Shown here piece by piece: positions 7,748 to 16,750 of a stretch of DNA of 49,776 bases. The translations under genes were made by a program, and so were the position numbers. The notes below the pieces were generated by a model, which was given only the letters and a program-made list of their open reading frames with translations, did not search any database and was not told the origin of the DNA. Within the stretch, counting starts at the first letter, position 1. Every line of letters begins with the position of its first letter. The stretch covers positions 1 through 49,776 of the forward strand of contig JAFUQN010000100.1 of the NCBI GenBank assembly GCA_017472365.1, given 5' to 3'. This DNA is from Bacillota bacterium. Lineage in GTDB: Bacteria > Bacillota > Clostridia > Peptostreptococcales > Anaerovoracaceae.

Positions 7748-9054
7748 AAGTAACTGGAATTATTGCAGAATACAATCCGTTTCACAACGGCCATCAATAC
7801 CATTTGGAACGAGCGAAAGCGCTGACCGGAGCCGATGCTGTGGTAGTGATCATGAGCGGACCGGTGACCCAGCGCGGGGAAGCAGCCTTATGTGATAAGT
7901 GGAGCAGGGCAGAAATGGCTGTCCGCAGCGGAGCCGATCTGGTTTTGGAACTGCCCTTTGCATTTGCGTGTAACAGCGCAGAAGAGTTTGCCCGTGGTGG
8001 AGTTTCGATTTTGAACGGACTGGGATGTGTCGCAGATCTGGTATTCGGTTGTGAAAGCGATCCGGAAATTATAATCGCCATGGCGAAAGCATCCGCTGAG
8101 CAGGAAGAACGATTCTCGGAGCTGATTCGCAGTGGATTGGATGACGGGTTATCGTACCCGGTGGCCAGAGGCCGTGCGATGCTGTCTTTTTGTGATCCGG
8201 AGGCAATCGCTTCGCTGGATCGACCCAATGATATCCTCGCTGCGGAATACGTTCGTCAGATTGTACTGCAGCGTTCGCAGATCGTTCCGCACGGTGTGAT
8301 GCGTCGCGGAAGTTATCACGATACGGAAATTCGTGATGAAGAAACAAAGTTTTCCAGTGCAACCGCCGTTCGTCAGGCGGTCATGGAAAACCGTTGGGAC
8401 GATGTGGGACATGCTGTTCCGGATTCCACAAGAACGATGTTAAAGGTTTTGGAAGAACGTAATGAGCTGACTGGATTACAGAAGTCCGGTATGGATCTTA
8501 TGATTTTGTCCCATCTGCTACAGCTCGGACCGGAGGGAATCCGAAACATGCATGGCTGTGCGGAAGGATTGGAATACCGACTGTGGAATGTACTTTCGCA
8601 GGTGACTTCCGTGGATGAATTATTAAAAGAAACGGCATCGGGCAGATATCCCACAGCACGTCTGCGCCGTCTTTTGGTTCATTCTCTCGTTGGACTGACA
8701 AAAGACCGGTTTGAACAGATCCGGATGGGGGCCGATCAGGGAGAACTGTATGCCCGTGTTCTGGCCTGCAGTGAGACAGGGGCAAAGCTGTTAAAAAAGA
8801 TCAAAAAGACGGAAGGAACGATCCCGGTTTATACAAACCTGAATCGGGAATTGTCGGATGACGAGAAAAAAATCCTTAAAGGGGAAAGAATCTGCGAAGA
8901 AGGAGTTCTGGTATCGCCGGCTGTGATTTCGCTGGCGCTGGATGTACGTGCAGGGAATTTCCTTCAGATGGGATGCGGAAAACGGCTGTATGACGGCTCG
9001 GATTTCGTAAAATGTCCATATATTGCGCATAAAAACGAAAAAAACCACAAATAG
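7744..9054 (+). CDS. tmcAL: tRNA(Met) cytidine acetate ligase (YlbM family)
   Basis: 436 aa. The N-terminal nucleotidyltransferase-like motif GIIAEYNPFHNGHQYHL, the SGPVTQRGEAA stretch and LELPFAFACNSAE are characteristic of TmcAL. The enzyme activates acetate with ATP and forms N4-acetylcytidine at the wobble base of elongator tRNA-Met. The start overlaps the ylbJ stop (ATGA), implying translational coupling. Acetate kinase follows, an association common in Clostridia and fitting a shared acetate/acetyl-phosphate context, although the two are separated by a promoter and leader. Confidence 0.93.
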   Translation: MKVTGIIAEYNPFHNGHQYHLERAKALTGADAVVVIMSGPVTQRGEAALCDKWSRAEMAVRSGADLVLELPFAFACNSAEEFARGGVSILNGLGCVADLVFGCESDPEIIIAMAKASAEQEERFSELIRSGLDDGLSYPVARGRAMLSFCDPEAIASLDRPNDILAAEYVRQIVLQRSQIVPHGVMRRGSYHDTEIRDEETKFSSATAVRQAVMENRWDDVGHAVPDSTRTMLKVLEERNELTGLQKSGMDLMILSHLLQLGPEGIRNMHGCAEGLEYRLWNVLSQVTSVDELLKETASGRYPTARLRRLLVHSLVGLTKDRFEQIRMGADQGELYARVLACSETGAKLLKKIKKTEGTIPVYTNLNRELSDDEKKILKGERICEEGVLVSPAVISLALDVRAGNFLQMGCGKRLYDGSDFVKCPYIAHKNEKNHK

Positions 9055-9057
9055 TGC

Positions 9058-9087
9058 TTGAATTGTTGACAGGTTTGGAGATATAAT
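9058..9087 (+). promoter_or_regulatory. Probable sigma-A promoter for ackA
   Basis: TTGAAT, 18-nt spacer, TATAAT. A perfect TTGACA at 9066 is only 10 nt from this -10 and cannot be its partner. Confidence 0.55.
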
Positions 9088-9113
9088 GTTTCTGGTAATC
9101 TTTAATAAAATGT

Positions 9114-9162
9114 CCGAACTATGTTCCCGCGTCCCTGGATGAGGGATTTTGTCATGGTTCGG
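9114..9162 (+). promoter_or_regulatory. Structured 5' leader RNA of ackA (unassigned)
   Basis: A 10-bp outer stem (CCGAACTATG at 9114-9123 with CATGGTTCGG at 9153-9162, one G-T) encloses a second hairpin, TCCCT-GGATG-AGGGA (9132-9146). It lies between the promoter and the ackA ribosome binding site. It does not match any riboswitch class I can recognise by eye and there is no T-run, so it is not a plain terminator. Confidence 0.5.
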
Positions 9163-9209
9163 GGATTGAAAAATAGCTCAATTTACTTATGAATTAAAGG
9201 AGAATAGCA

Positions 9210-10406
9210 ATGAAGGTATTAGTTATCAATTGCGGAAGCTCTTCCCTGAAGTACCAGGTACTCCAGATGGAAAGCGAAACTCTGCTGTGCAAGGGTTTAG
9301 TTGAAAGAATCGGTATCGAAGGTTCCGTTCTGAAGCACGAAAAGATCGGTCAGGACAAGTTTGTTCTGGAAGTTCCCATGAAGGACCACAAGGATGCCAT
9401 CGGTCACGTTCTGGATGCTATCGTTGATGCTGATCACGGTATCGCAGCTTCCATGGCTGAAATCGAAGCAGTAGGTCACCGTGTTGTTCACGCTGGTGAA
9501 AAGTATGCTTGCTCTGTAAAGATCACTGAAGCAGTTATGGATGCTCTGGAAGAATGTACCGAACTGGCTCCTCTGCACAACCCGCCCAACATCCTGGGTA
9601 TCCGTGCTTGCCAGGAACTGATGCCGAACACTCCCATGGTAGCTGTATTCGACACCGCTTTCCATCAGACTATGCCGGCTGAATCCTACATCTATGCTAT
9701 TCCTTATGAATATTATGAAAAGTACAAGGTAAGAAGATACGGTTTCCACGGTACTTCTCACAAGTATGTTGCTGAAAGAGCAGCTGCTATGCTGGGTAAG
9801 CCGCTGGCTGAAACCAAGATCATCACCTGCCACCTGGGTAACGGTGCTTCCGTTGCTGCTGTTAAGGGTGGTAAGTGCATCGATACTTCCATGGGCTTCA
9901 CTCCGCTGGAAGGTCTGGTAATGGGTACTCGTTCCGGTGACATGGACCCCGCAATCGTAACCTTCATCGCTCAGAAGGAAGAGCTGTCCACTGCTGAAAT
10001 GAACAACGTTCTGAACAAGAAGTCCGGTATCCTGGGTATCTCCGGTATTTCCTCCGACTTCCGTGATGTTGAAGCTGCTGCAGAAGAAGGCGACTACAGA
10101 GCACAGCTGGCTGAAAAGGTGTTCGCTCACAAGGTTCGTTCCTACATCGGTGCTTACTTTGCTGAACTGAATGGCTGTGATGCAATCGTATTCACCGCTG
10201 GTGTTGGTGAAAACGACATCAACATGAGAGACGTTATCTGCGATAACCTGGAAGCTCTGGGTGTAAGCTTAGACCTGGTAAAGAACAAGGTAAGAGGTAA
10301 GGAAACTGTGATCTCTGCTGACGATTCCAAGGTTAAGGTTATGCTGATCCCCACCAACGAAGAGCTGATGATCGCTAGAGATACCGTTGCTCTGGCTAAC
10401 GCATAA
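9210..10406 (+). CDS. ackA: Acetate kinase
   Basis: 398 aa, full length. It begins [16 protein letters not shown], the ASKHA-fold phosphate-binding motif, and contains the signatures [31 protein letters not shown] and FTAGVGEND. It interconverts acetyl phosphate + ADP and acetate + ATP, the last energy-yielding step of acetate fermentation. Codon use is strongly biased (GCT, GAA, AAG) compared with neighbouring tmcAL, as expected for a highly expressed fermentation enzyme. GGAG precedes the ATG. No pta gene is adjacent. Confidence 0.98.
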   Translation: MKVLVINCGSSSLKYQVLQMESETLLCKGLVERIGIEGSVLKHEKIGQDKFVLEVPMKDHKDAIGHVLDAIVDADHGIAASMAEIEAVGHRVVHAGEKYACSVKITEAVMDALEECTELAPLHNPPNILGIRACQELMPNTPMVAVFDTAFHQTMPAESYIYAIPYEYYEKYKVRRYGFHGTSHKYVAERAAAMLGKPLAETKIITCHLGNGASVAAVKGGKCIDTSMGFTPLEGLVMGTRSGDMDPAIVTFIAQKEELSTAEMNNVLNKKSGILGISGISSDFRDVEAAAEEGDYRAQLAEKVFAHKVRSYIGAYFAELNGCDAIVFTAGVGENDINMRDVICDNLEALGVSLDLVKNKVRGKETVISADDSKVKVMLIPTNEELMIARDTVALANA

Positions 10407-10425
10407 GAAATTGTAAAAATAAGTA

Positions 10426-10454
10426 TTGACAAGCAGCGATGCAGACTATATAAT
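10426..10454 (+). promoter_or_regulatory. Consensus sigma-A promoter for rpmF
   Basis: Perfect TTGACA and TATAAT hexamers with a 17-nt spacer, just 20 bases after ackA. It leaves a leader of about 78 nt before the rpmF start. Confidence 0.85.
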
Positions 10455-10538
10455 TAAATAGTTAGCGTTGAAGGGTGCCATTTGAGGACCTTAAACTGCA
10501 TAGATATTTTGATTTAATAAGCAAAGGAGGTGTCCACA

Positions 10539-10718
10539 ATGGCAGTACCAAAGAGAAAAACTTCCAAGGCGAAGAGAAATTCCAGAAGAAGCGCAAATAT
10601 GAAGATGTCTGCACCTGCATTATCCGTTTGCCCTCAGTGCCACGAACCTAAGCTTCCCCATAGAGTATGCCCGAACTGCAATTACTATGATGGAAAAGCT
10701 GTCGTAGCTGAAGCATAA
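10539..10718 (+). CDS. rpmF: 50S ribosomal protein L32
   Basis: 59 aa, normal length. It starts [17 protein letters not shown] and has a four-Cys zinc ribbon (CPQC ... CPNC). It is a structural protein of the large subunit. ATG 10539 follows AAAGGAGGTG; a GTG at 10530 overlaps that site. In many bacteria a DUF177 (YceD) gene immediately precedes rpmF; here it is absent, and rpmF has its own strong promoter. Confidence 0.97.
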   Translation: MAVPKRKTSKAKRNSRRSANMKMSAPALSVCPQCHEPKLPHRVCPNCNYYDGKAVVAEA

Positions 10719-10754
10719 TGCATCGGTAATAAGATACGATAATTGCAACTAAAG

Positions 10755-10782
10755 ACCCTGTTGATTTTCAACAGGGTTTTTT
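10755..10782 (+). terminator. Terminator of rpmF
   Basis: Perfect 10-bp stem ACCCTGTTGA/TCAACAGGGT, 3-nt loop, then TTTTT. Confidence 0.9.
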
Positions 10783-10836
10783 ACTATCTGAAAAAGCGTG
10801 ATTTATTTGATGACGCGTTGACAAGGAGAATTTGAC

Positions 10837-11553
10837 ATGAGTAAATTTGTAATTGAGCCGAAGTTCTGGGAATTGTTTCCGGATGCAGCGATCGGTGTGG
10901 TGATTGCCAAAGGAATCGATAATACAGAAGTGGGGAATGAAGATGTCCACCCTGATCTGATCGAAATGCTGGAACAGGCTAACGAAGAAGCAAAGAAGCA
11001 TTTGACCGCAGAAGTGTTCAGTGAAAACCCGGTGATCCAGGTTTGGAGAAAAGCGTTCCAGAAGTTCAAGACGAAGAAGGGTGTCCGCTGTTCCATCGAA
11101 GCGTTGCTGAAGCGTGTGGAAAAGGGAAATGAAGTGGGAACGATCAACCCGCTGGTGGACATTTACAATACGATTTCCCTCCGTTACGGATTACCCTGTG
11201 GCGGTGAAGACATCGACACGTTCGAAGGCAATCTGCGCCTGACTGTGACAGAAGGCGGAGATAATTTCCTGGCCCTGGGCGACGAAGAATACGATGTAAC
11301 TCTTCCGGGCGAAGTTTGTTATCTGGACGACGAAGGAGCGGTTTGCCGCTGCTGGAACTGGCGTGACGGTCAGAGAACGATGCTGACAGAAGATACCGTC
11401 AATGCGATCCTGGTCATCGAGTCGGTGGATCCCTCCAGACGTGATGTACTTAGCGAGGCGATCGTGACCCTGTCCGGTCTGATTCCGAAGTTCCTGGACG
11501 GAGAAACCGAAGCTGTGATTCTGACAAAAGATTATCCTGAAATCGAATTATAA
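10837..11553 (+). CDS. B3/4 tRNA-binding domain protein
   Basis: 238 aa. The central part (GTINPLVDIYNTISLRYGLP and FALGDEEYDVTLPGEVCYLD-like blocks) matches the B3/B4 domain found in the phenylalanyl-tRNA synthetase beta chain, here as a free-standing protein. Stand-alone B3/4 proteins are thought to act in editing mischarged tRNA or other tRNA/amino-acid binding, but the substrate is unknown. AAGGAG precedes ATG 10837. It is flanked by terminators on both sides, so probably transcribed alone; it converges with dapA. Confidence 0.82.
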   Translation: MSKFVIEPKFWELFPDAAIGVVIAKGIDNTEVGNEDVHPDLIEMLEQANEEAKKHLTAEVFSENPVIQVWRKAFQKFKTKKGVRCSIEALLKRVEKGNEVGTINPLVDIYNTISLRYGLPCGGEDIDTFEGNLRLTVTEGGDNFLALGDEEYDVTLPGEVCYLDDEGAVCRCWNWRDGQRTMLTEDTVNAILVIESVDPSRRDVLSEAIVTLSGLIPKFLDGETEAVILTKDYPEIEL

Positions 11554-11562
11554 CTGCATACA

Positions 11563-11594
11563 AAAACTGCTGCAAAGGCTCGCAGCAGTTTTTT
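11563..11594. terminator. Bidirectional terminator between the B3/4 gene and dapA
   Basis: Stem AAAACTGCTGC/GCAGCAGTTTT (11 bp) with an 8-nt loop and T-runs on both strands. The dapA stop codon (11593-11595) overlaps the end of the structure. Confidence 0.88.
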
Positions 11595-12480
11595 ATTGAC
11601 CGGAAATCAAACCGTAATCAGCCAATACTGATTTCAGCCGTGTGATAGTGGCATCGGATGGTTCGCAGAGGGGAAGACGATACTCCAGATGTATTTGGTT
11701 CATCAGCCACAGAGCGGCTTTTACAGGAATCGGATTGACTTCACAGAATAGGGCATCGATCAGTGCTTTGTAGTCCCGCTGCATTTTTGCGGCTGTGATG
11801 TAATCGCCGTCCAGCCAGGCGGATGTCATGTCGTGCATGGCTTTTGGAACGACGTTTCCGGCAGTGGTGATCACGCCGAGACCACCCATGGACATGATGG
11901 GGATCACCTGGTCGTCGTTTCCGGAATACAGGGCGAAACCATCGCTGATATGTTTTGAAATTTCAACGATCTGTGAGATGTTCCCCGATGCTTCCTTGAT
12001 GCCGCAGATATTAGGGTGGCGGGCCAGTCGTTTTACAGTTTCGGGGGCGATATTGACGCCGGTACGTGATGCAACGGAATACAGAATGATCGGGGTTTTC
12101 AGCTGATCGGCAATCGTCGTATAGTGCCGGATCAGTCCGGTCTGGGAGCATTTGTTGTAGTACGGAGTTACCATAAGGATACCGTCAGCTCCGGCATATT
12201 CCATGGCTTTGGCCTTTGTTAAAGCAACCTGTGTATCATTGGAACCTGCCCCGGCAATCACCGGTACCCGGTGATTTACTTTATCGACAGTAAACTGAAC
12301 GACCTGGATTTGATCTTCCAACGACAGTGTGGACGCTTCACCGGTGGTTCCGCAGCTGACGATGGCATCGATTTCACCTTCGATCTGAAATTCGATCAGA
12401 CGTTCCAAGGCGTGAAAGTCCGGTTTTCCATCCCGAAAGGGCGTGACGAGAGCGGTGGCTGCTCCCTGAAACAGTGACAT
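11593..12480 (-). CDS. dapA: 4-hydroxy-tetrahydrodipicolinate synthase
   Basis: 295 aa. It condenses pyruvate with aspartate semialdehyde, the first committed step to diaminopimelate and lysine, and in spore-formers also feeds dipicolinate. Seen: GTTGEAST (the Thr pair of the proton relay), YYNKCSQTGL with the catalytic Tyr, SVASRTGVN, and the Schiff-base Lys in GIKEASGN. ATG 12480 has GAAGGG at 7 nt; the frame extends upstream to 12513 without a better site. The usual N in the LYNVPSRT motif is S here and P is A, a modest deviation. It stands alone, convergent with the upstream gene. Confidence 0.93.
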   Translation of the reverse strand: MSLFQGAATALVTPFRDGKPDFHALERLIEFQIEGEIDAIVSCGTTGEASTLSLEDQIQVVQFTVDKVNHRVPVIAGAGSNDTQVALTKAKAMEYAGADGILMVTPYYNKCSQTGLIRHYTTIADQLKTPIILYSVASRTGVNIAPETVKRLARHPNICGIKEASGNISQIVEISKHISDGFALYSGNDDQVIPIMSMGGLGVITTAGNVVPKAMHDMTSAWLDGDYITAAKMQRDYKALIDALFCEVNPIPVKAALWLMNQIHLEYRLPLCEPSDATITRLKSVLADYGLISGQ

Positions 12481-12603
12481 AACGAATCCCTTCTTTCCTA
12501 ATAGAATCTTCACTTAAAATATGTTATGATTCGGCAGTATTTTGTGTTATAATATATATTCGAAAAAGTACGAACAGTTGGTCGTACAATCATGGAGGAA
12601 GTT

Positions 12604-15411
12604 ATGGCTGAAACCAAAAAGAAAACCACCGGAAAGACCTCCGGTGCGAAAAATACATCGACGACTGCAAAAGCTTCGTCAAAGTCTAAGGCTGCGGAGA
12701 CCCGGGCTAAAAACAAAGCGGAGCGCGAAAAACATAAGGAAGAGATTTTGAGAAAGAGCCGGATCCACGATGAAATCTGGGCTGTAGTGCTCATCGCTTT
12801 AGGTGTGTTCCTGGCGGTATCCATTCAGACCAGTGCCACCGGAATTTTCGGAGCTGTTCTCAAGTCGTTCTTGATGGGTATGTTCGGGATCATTGCCTAT
12901 GTATTACCGTATTATCTGATTCTCTACGGAATTTTATTATTTGCGAAACAGGCTTCTCATATCGGAACACGGTCGGTGATCTGCCTGATTCTGATTTTCC
13001 TGATGGTTGCCGTATTCAATTCTTCGTTCCATCTGGATGGAACTGAGGAATTTGGTGCCAAGTTCATCAAGGAAAGCTTCCAGTTGGGACAAACCAAGGA
13101 AAGTGCCGGGTTGTTCGGCATGATGATCGGATTGACGCTGGTCACCATCGTTGGAAAGACCGGACTGTGGATCTTCTGTGCGGCAGTGATCCTCGTCTGT
13201 GTTCTGCTGCTGATCAATACGCCCATCAGCGCGTTCTTCGATAATTGGAAAGCTCACAGAGCAGCTGTTAAGGCAGAAAGGGCCGAAGCAGAAAAGCTGA
13301 GAGCGGAAGAGGCGGAAAAGGCTCTGAAAGAAGCAGAAAAAGCAAAGCGAGAAGCAGAGCTGGCGGCGAAGGCTGCAGAAGCAAAGCGACGCACACAGAC
13401 CAGCCTTCCTCCGGTGAGCGTTGGAGTTCAGGAATCTATGGATCTCAAGGCCATGAAAAACGGACCGGTGATCCAGCTGAATGAACCGGAAGAAGCGGTG
13501 GTCCATGTACAGGAATACAGAGAACCGCCTGTGAAGGTACAGCGTCCCGGCGAACTGTCGGAAGGACAGAAAAAAATCCTGGATTTAATGAAGGACGACT
13601 CCCTGTTCGAAACGAGAGGTGTCAGCGAAGGCCTTGGGATCGAAGCGGCAGCTCCTGTGGAACCGGGGAAGGGGCTGACTCCTACAGGTGTTTCTGTGGA
13701 TGAAGAAAGCGTATGGCAGTTTAATAAAGAAAAAACCATTATCGATACGGAGTTAGGTGAAGCGATCAAAGAAGCTGTTGCGGAAAATGCTGCGGCCTCT
13801 GCGATTACCGAACGGGAAGCAGCAGCTTTGAAAGCTGCGCAGAGCGGCGGGATTGCCAGTGAAGCGGCGGAACCTGTGAAACCGAAAAAGGACAATGGTC
13901 CTGTGGAACCCATGGAAATCTCCACGGAGACACCTCCGATCCCGCAGTACCAGTATCCGCCTATCGATCTTCTGAATAAGCCGTCGCGTGCAGGACATGC
14001 CAATGAAAAGGCCAGTCTGGAAGCCAGTGCACAAAAGCTGGAAGAAACCTTACATAACTTCAATGTCAATGCCAGCGTGGTCCAGGTGACGAAAGGCCCG
14101 GCGGTGACGCGTTATGAAATCCAGCCCAGCACCGGCGTCAAGGTCAGCAGTATCGTTCGTTTGGCTGACGATATCGCTCTGAATCTGGCTGCAAAGAGTA
14201 TCCGTATCGAAGCGCCGATCCCCGGAAAAGCGGCTGTCGGTATCGAAGTTGAAAACGATAAAATCAATATGGTGACCATCCGCGAAATCATCGAATCGAA
14301 GGAATTTAAGGATCAGAAATCCAAGATTTCCTTCGCTGTTGGTAAGGATATCGCAGGGAAGTGCATCGTTACCGACCTGAAATCTATGCCGCATCTGCTG
14401 ATTGCCGGATCGACCGGTTCCGGGAAGAGTGTCTGCATCAACAGCTTGATTTGCAGTATCTTATATCACGCGACTCCGGAAGAAGTGAAACTGATCCTGG
14501 TGGACCCGAAGGTGGTGGAACTGTCCAATTACAACGGTGTTCCGCATCTGCTGATCCCTGTGGTCACCGAGCCGAAGAAGGCTGCGGCAGCGCTGAACTG
14601 GGCGGTTGCCGAAATGAACGAACGTTATAAGAAGTTTGCGGAAGCCGGTGTTCGTGACCTGGCCTCCTACAACGATAAAGTCAAGGCCAATGGCGAAAAC
14701 GACAAGTTTATGCCTCAAATCGTCATCATTATTGACGAATTGGCGGACCTGATGATCGCAGCACCGTCTCAGGTGGAAGAATCTATCAACAGACTAGCTG
14801 CTTTAGCGAGAGCTGCCGGGATGCACCTGGTTGTTGCTACACAGAGACCTTCTGTGGACGTTATCACCGGTGTCATCAAGGCGAATATCGGTTCGCGTAT
14901 TGCATTTGCCGTTTCTTCGCAGTTTGACTCCAGAACCATCCTGGACATGGCCGGGGCAGAAAAGCTGGTGGGAAAAGGCGATATGTTGTTCGCACCCATG
15001 GGGCAGAAGCCCACTCGTGTTCAGGGCTGCTTCATTTCCAATGAAGAAGTAAACAGTGTCATTGAATTCCTGAAGGGACAGGCAGAAGGAAAGTCCGAAT
15101 ACTCCGAGGATGTGATTCACTCCATCGAACGGGCTAACTCCGGAACCAATGAACAGGAAGAGGAAGTGGACGAGCTCCTGACTGATGCCATCGAACTGGT
15201 TGTTCAGGCGGAACAGGCGTCCGTATCCATGCTGCAGAGACGTTTCCGCATCGGCTATAATCGTGCGGCCCGTCTGGTAGACATGATGGAAGCACGCGGG
15301 ATCATTGGACCGGCTGATGGAAGCCGTCCCAGAAAGGTCCTGATCGACATGATGGATTTGGCAGAAATGCAGGCTCAGGCCGCAGATGATGCCGTTCCGG
15401 AAGAAATCTAA
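12604..15411 (+). CDS. ftsK: DNA translocase FtsK/SpoIIIE
   Basis: 935 aa. N-terminal Lys/Ala-rich tail, then about four membrane segments (residues ~55-210), a long Ala/Glu-rich linker (~215-450), then the motor domain with Walker A GSTGSGKSVCIN and Walker B IIIDELADLM, and a C-terminal winged-helix gamma domain (QRRFRIGYNRAARLVD) that reads KOPS/SRS sequences. It pumps chromosomal DNA across the division or sporulation septum. ATG 12604 follows GGAGGA; an ATG at 12592 lacks a site. In a spore-former this is the SpoIIIE-type protein. It heads the ftsK-rimO-pgsA-cinA run. A TATAAT lies at 12548. Confidence 0.95.
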   Translation: MAETKKKTTGKTSGAKNTSTTAKASSKSKAAETRAKNKAEREKHKEEILRKSRIHDEIWAVVLIALGVFLAVSIQTSATGIFGAVLKSFLMGMFGIIAYVLPYYLILYGILLFAKQASHIGTRSVICLILIFLMVAVFNSSFHLDGTEEFGAKFIKESFQLGQTKESAGLFGMMIGLTLVTIVGKTGLWIFCAAVILVCVLLLINTPISAFFDNWKAHRAAVKAERAEAEKLRAEEAEKALKEAEKAKREAELAAKAAEAKRRTQTSLPPVSVGVQESMDLKAMKNGPVIQLNEPEEAVVHVQEYREPPVKVQRPGELSEGQKKILDLMKDDSLFETRGVSEGLGIEAAAPVEPGKGLTPTGVSVDEESVWQFNKEKTIIDTELGEAIKEAVAENAAASAITEREAAALKAAQSGGIASEAAEPVKPKKDNGPVEPMEISTETPPIPQYQYPPIDLLNKPSRAGHANEKASLEASAQKLEETLHNFNVNASVVQVTKGPAVTRYEIQPSTGVKVSSIVRLADDIALNLAAKSIRIEAPIPGKAAVGIEVENDKINMVTIREIIESKEFKDQKSKISFAVGKDIAGKCIVTDLKSMPHLLIAGSTGSGKSVCINSLICSILYHATPEEVKLILVDPKVVELSNYNGVPHLLIPVVTEPKKAAAALNWAVAEMNERYKKFAEAGVRDLASYNDKVKANGENDKFMPQIVIIIDELADLMIAAPSQVEESINRLAALARAAGMHLVVATQRPSVDVITGVIKANIGSRIAFAVSSQFDSRTILDMAGAEKLVGKGDMLFAPMGQKPTRVQGCFISNEEVNSVIEFLKGQAEGKSEYSEDVIHSIERANSGTNEQEEEVDELLTDAIELVVQAEQASVSMLQRRFRIGYNRAARLVDMMEARGIIGPADGSRPRKVLIDMMDLAEMQAQAADDAVPEEI

Positions 15412-15429
15412 TTCAAAAGGAGAACGAGA

Positions 15430-16749
15430 TTGAAGTTTTACATTAATACATTAGGATGTGAAAAAAATACGGTGGATTCGGAAGGCGCAGCCGGTATTCT
15501 GATGAGAGCCGGTCACAAACCGGTGGAACGTCCGTCGGAGGCGGATGTGATCATCGTCAATACCTGCGGTTTCATCAACGATGCCAAAGAACAGTCCATC
15601 GAAACCATTTTTGATATGGCGGAAGTCAAGAAAGAAGATGCGCTGCTGATGGTCAGCGGCTGTCTCAGCCAGAGATATTCCAAGCAGTTGTATAAGGAAA
15701 TGCCGGAAGTCGATATTTTCCTTGGTGTCAACGATTATCAGAGACTTCCCGAGATCCTGGAAGAACATGAAAAGGGAAAGCGCGAAAAGTATATCAGCGA
15801 CTATGACCGCATCTATGCGGAAATGGGCCGCAGAGAACGCAGTGAAGCTCCTTACACCGCATCTGTAAAGATTTCCGAAGGCTGTAACAACGTTTGTTCT
15901 TACTGCATTATTCCTTTCATCCGCGGCGGTTACAGAGACCGTAAGATGGAAGATATTTTAGAAGAGATCCGTCAGCTGGCTGAAGAAGGATGTAAGGAAG
16001 TCGTATTGATTGCACAGGACGTTTCCAACTACGGGATCGACCTGTATGGAAGTTATAAACTTCCGGAGCTGCTCCATGAAGTTTGTAAAATCGACGGTAT
16101 TCATTGGGTGCGTATCATGTACTGCTACGAAGAACGCATCACCGATGAACTGATCGCTGCCATGGCCAGCGAACCGAAGGTTTGCCACTACATCGATATT
16201 CCGCTTCAGCATTGCAACGACCGTATCTTAAAGGAAATGAACCGCTGTTCCACTGAGGCGTCCATTAAGGATACCATCGGTCGTTTGAGAAAAGCGATGC
16301 CGGATATCCACATCCGTACGACGATGATCGCCGGACTTCCTGGTGAGACGAAGGAAGACTTTGCACAGCTGGAAAAGTTCGTAGAGGACATGAGATTTGA
16401 ACGTCTTGGCGTATTCCCGTACTCCAAGGAAGAAGGAACGCTGGCTGCGACCATGAAGGGTCAGGTCAGACAGCAGACCAAGGAAAAGCGCCGCGATGCC
16501 ATTATGGCTCTGCAGTGTTCCATTTCTCTGGAACATAATCAGGCTAAGGTTGGTCAGGTGATGGAAGTTCTTGTGGAAGGTCAGGATGAAGACGGAAGTT
16601 ACATCGGTCGTACCAGATACGATGCTCCTGACGTGGATAACGGTGTTCTGTTCACCTCCAACCGTGAACTGGAACCGGGCGAGTTTGTACAGGTTGAGAT
16701 CATCGATGCTTTCGACTATGACCTGGTCGGAAGAGAAGTGGAGGAATAA
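15430..16749 (+). CDS. rimO: Ribosomal protein S12 methylthiotransferase
   Basis: 439 aa. Radical SAM enzyme with three domains: UPF0004 N-terminal domain with three Cys (TLGCEKN, VNTCGF, SGCLSQ), the radical SAM motif CNNVCSYCIIPF (CxxxCxxC), and a C-terminal TRAM domain. It adds a methylthio group to an aspartate of ribosomal protein S12. The N-terminal LKFYINTLGCEKNTVDSE is typical of RimO rather than MiaB. The start codon is TTG at 15430, with AAAGGAG upstream; no ATG is available in a suitable place. It lies 18 bases after ftsK and directly before pgsA. Confidence 0.94.
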   Translation: MKFYINTLGCEKNTVDSEGAAGILMRAGHKPVERPSEADVIIVNTCGFINDAKEQSIETIFDMAEVKKEDALLMVSGCLSQRYSKQLYKEMPEVDIFLGVNDYQRLPEILEEHEKGKREKYISDYDRIYAEMGRRERSEAPYTASVKISEGCNNVCSYCIIPFIRGGYRDRKMEDILEEIRQLAEEGCKEVVLIAQDVSNYGIDLYGSYKLPELLHEVCKIDGIHWVRIMYCYEERITDELIAAMASEPKVCHYIDIPLQHCNDRILKEMNRCSTEASIKDTIGRLRKAMPDIHIRTTMIAGLPGETKEDFAQLEKFVEDMRFERLGVFPYSKEEGTLAATMKGQVRQQTKEKRRDAIMALQCSISLEHNQAKVGQVMEVLVEGQDEDGSYIGRTRYDAPDVDNGVLFTSNRELEPGEFVQVEIIDAFDYDLVGREVEE

Positions 16750-16750
16750 A

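Noticed and set aside
9066-9087. TTGACA followed by TATAAT upstream of ackA as one promoter
   Set aside because: The spacer is only 10 nt; TTGAAT at 9058 with 18 nt is the workable partner.
9297-10130. 277-codon minus-strand open frame opposite ackA
   Set aside because: Shadow of a highly codon-biased gene; low-complexity sequence with no family features.
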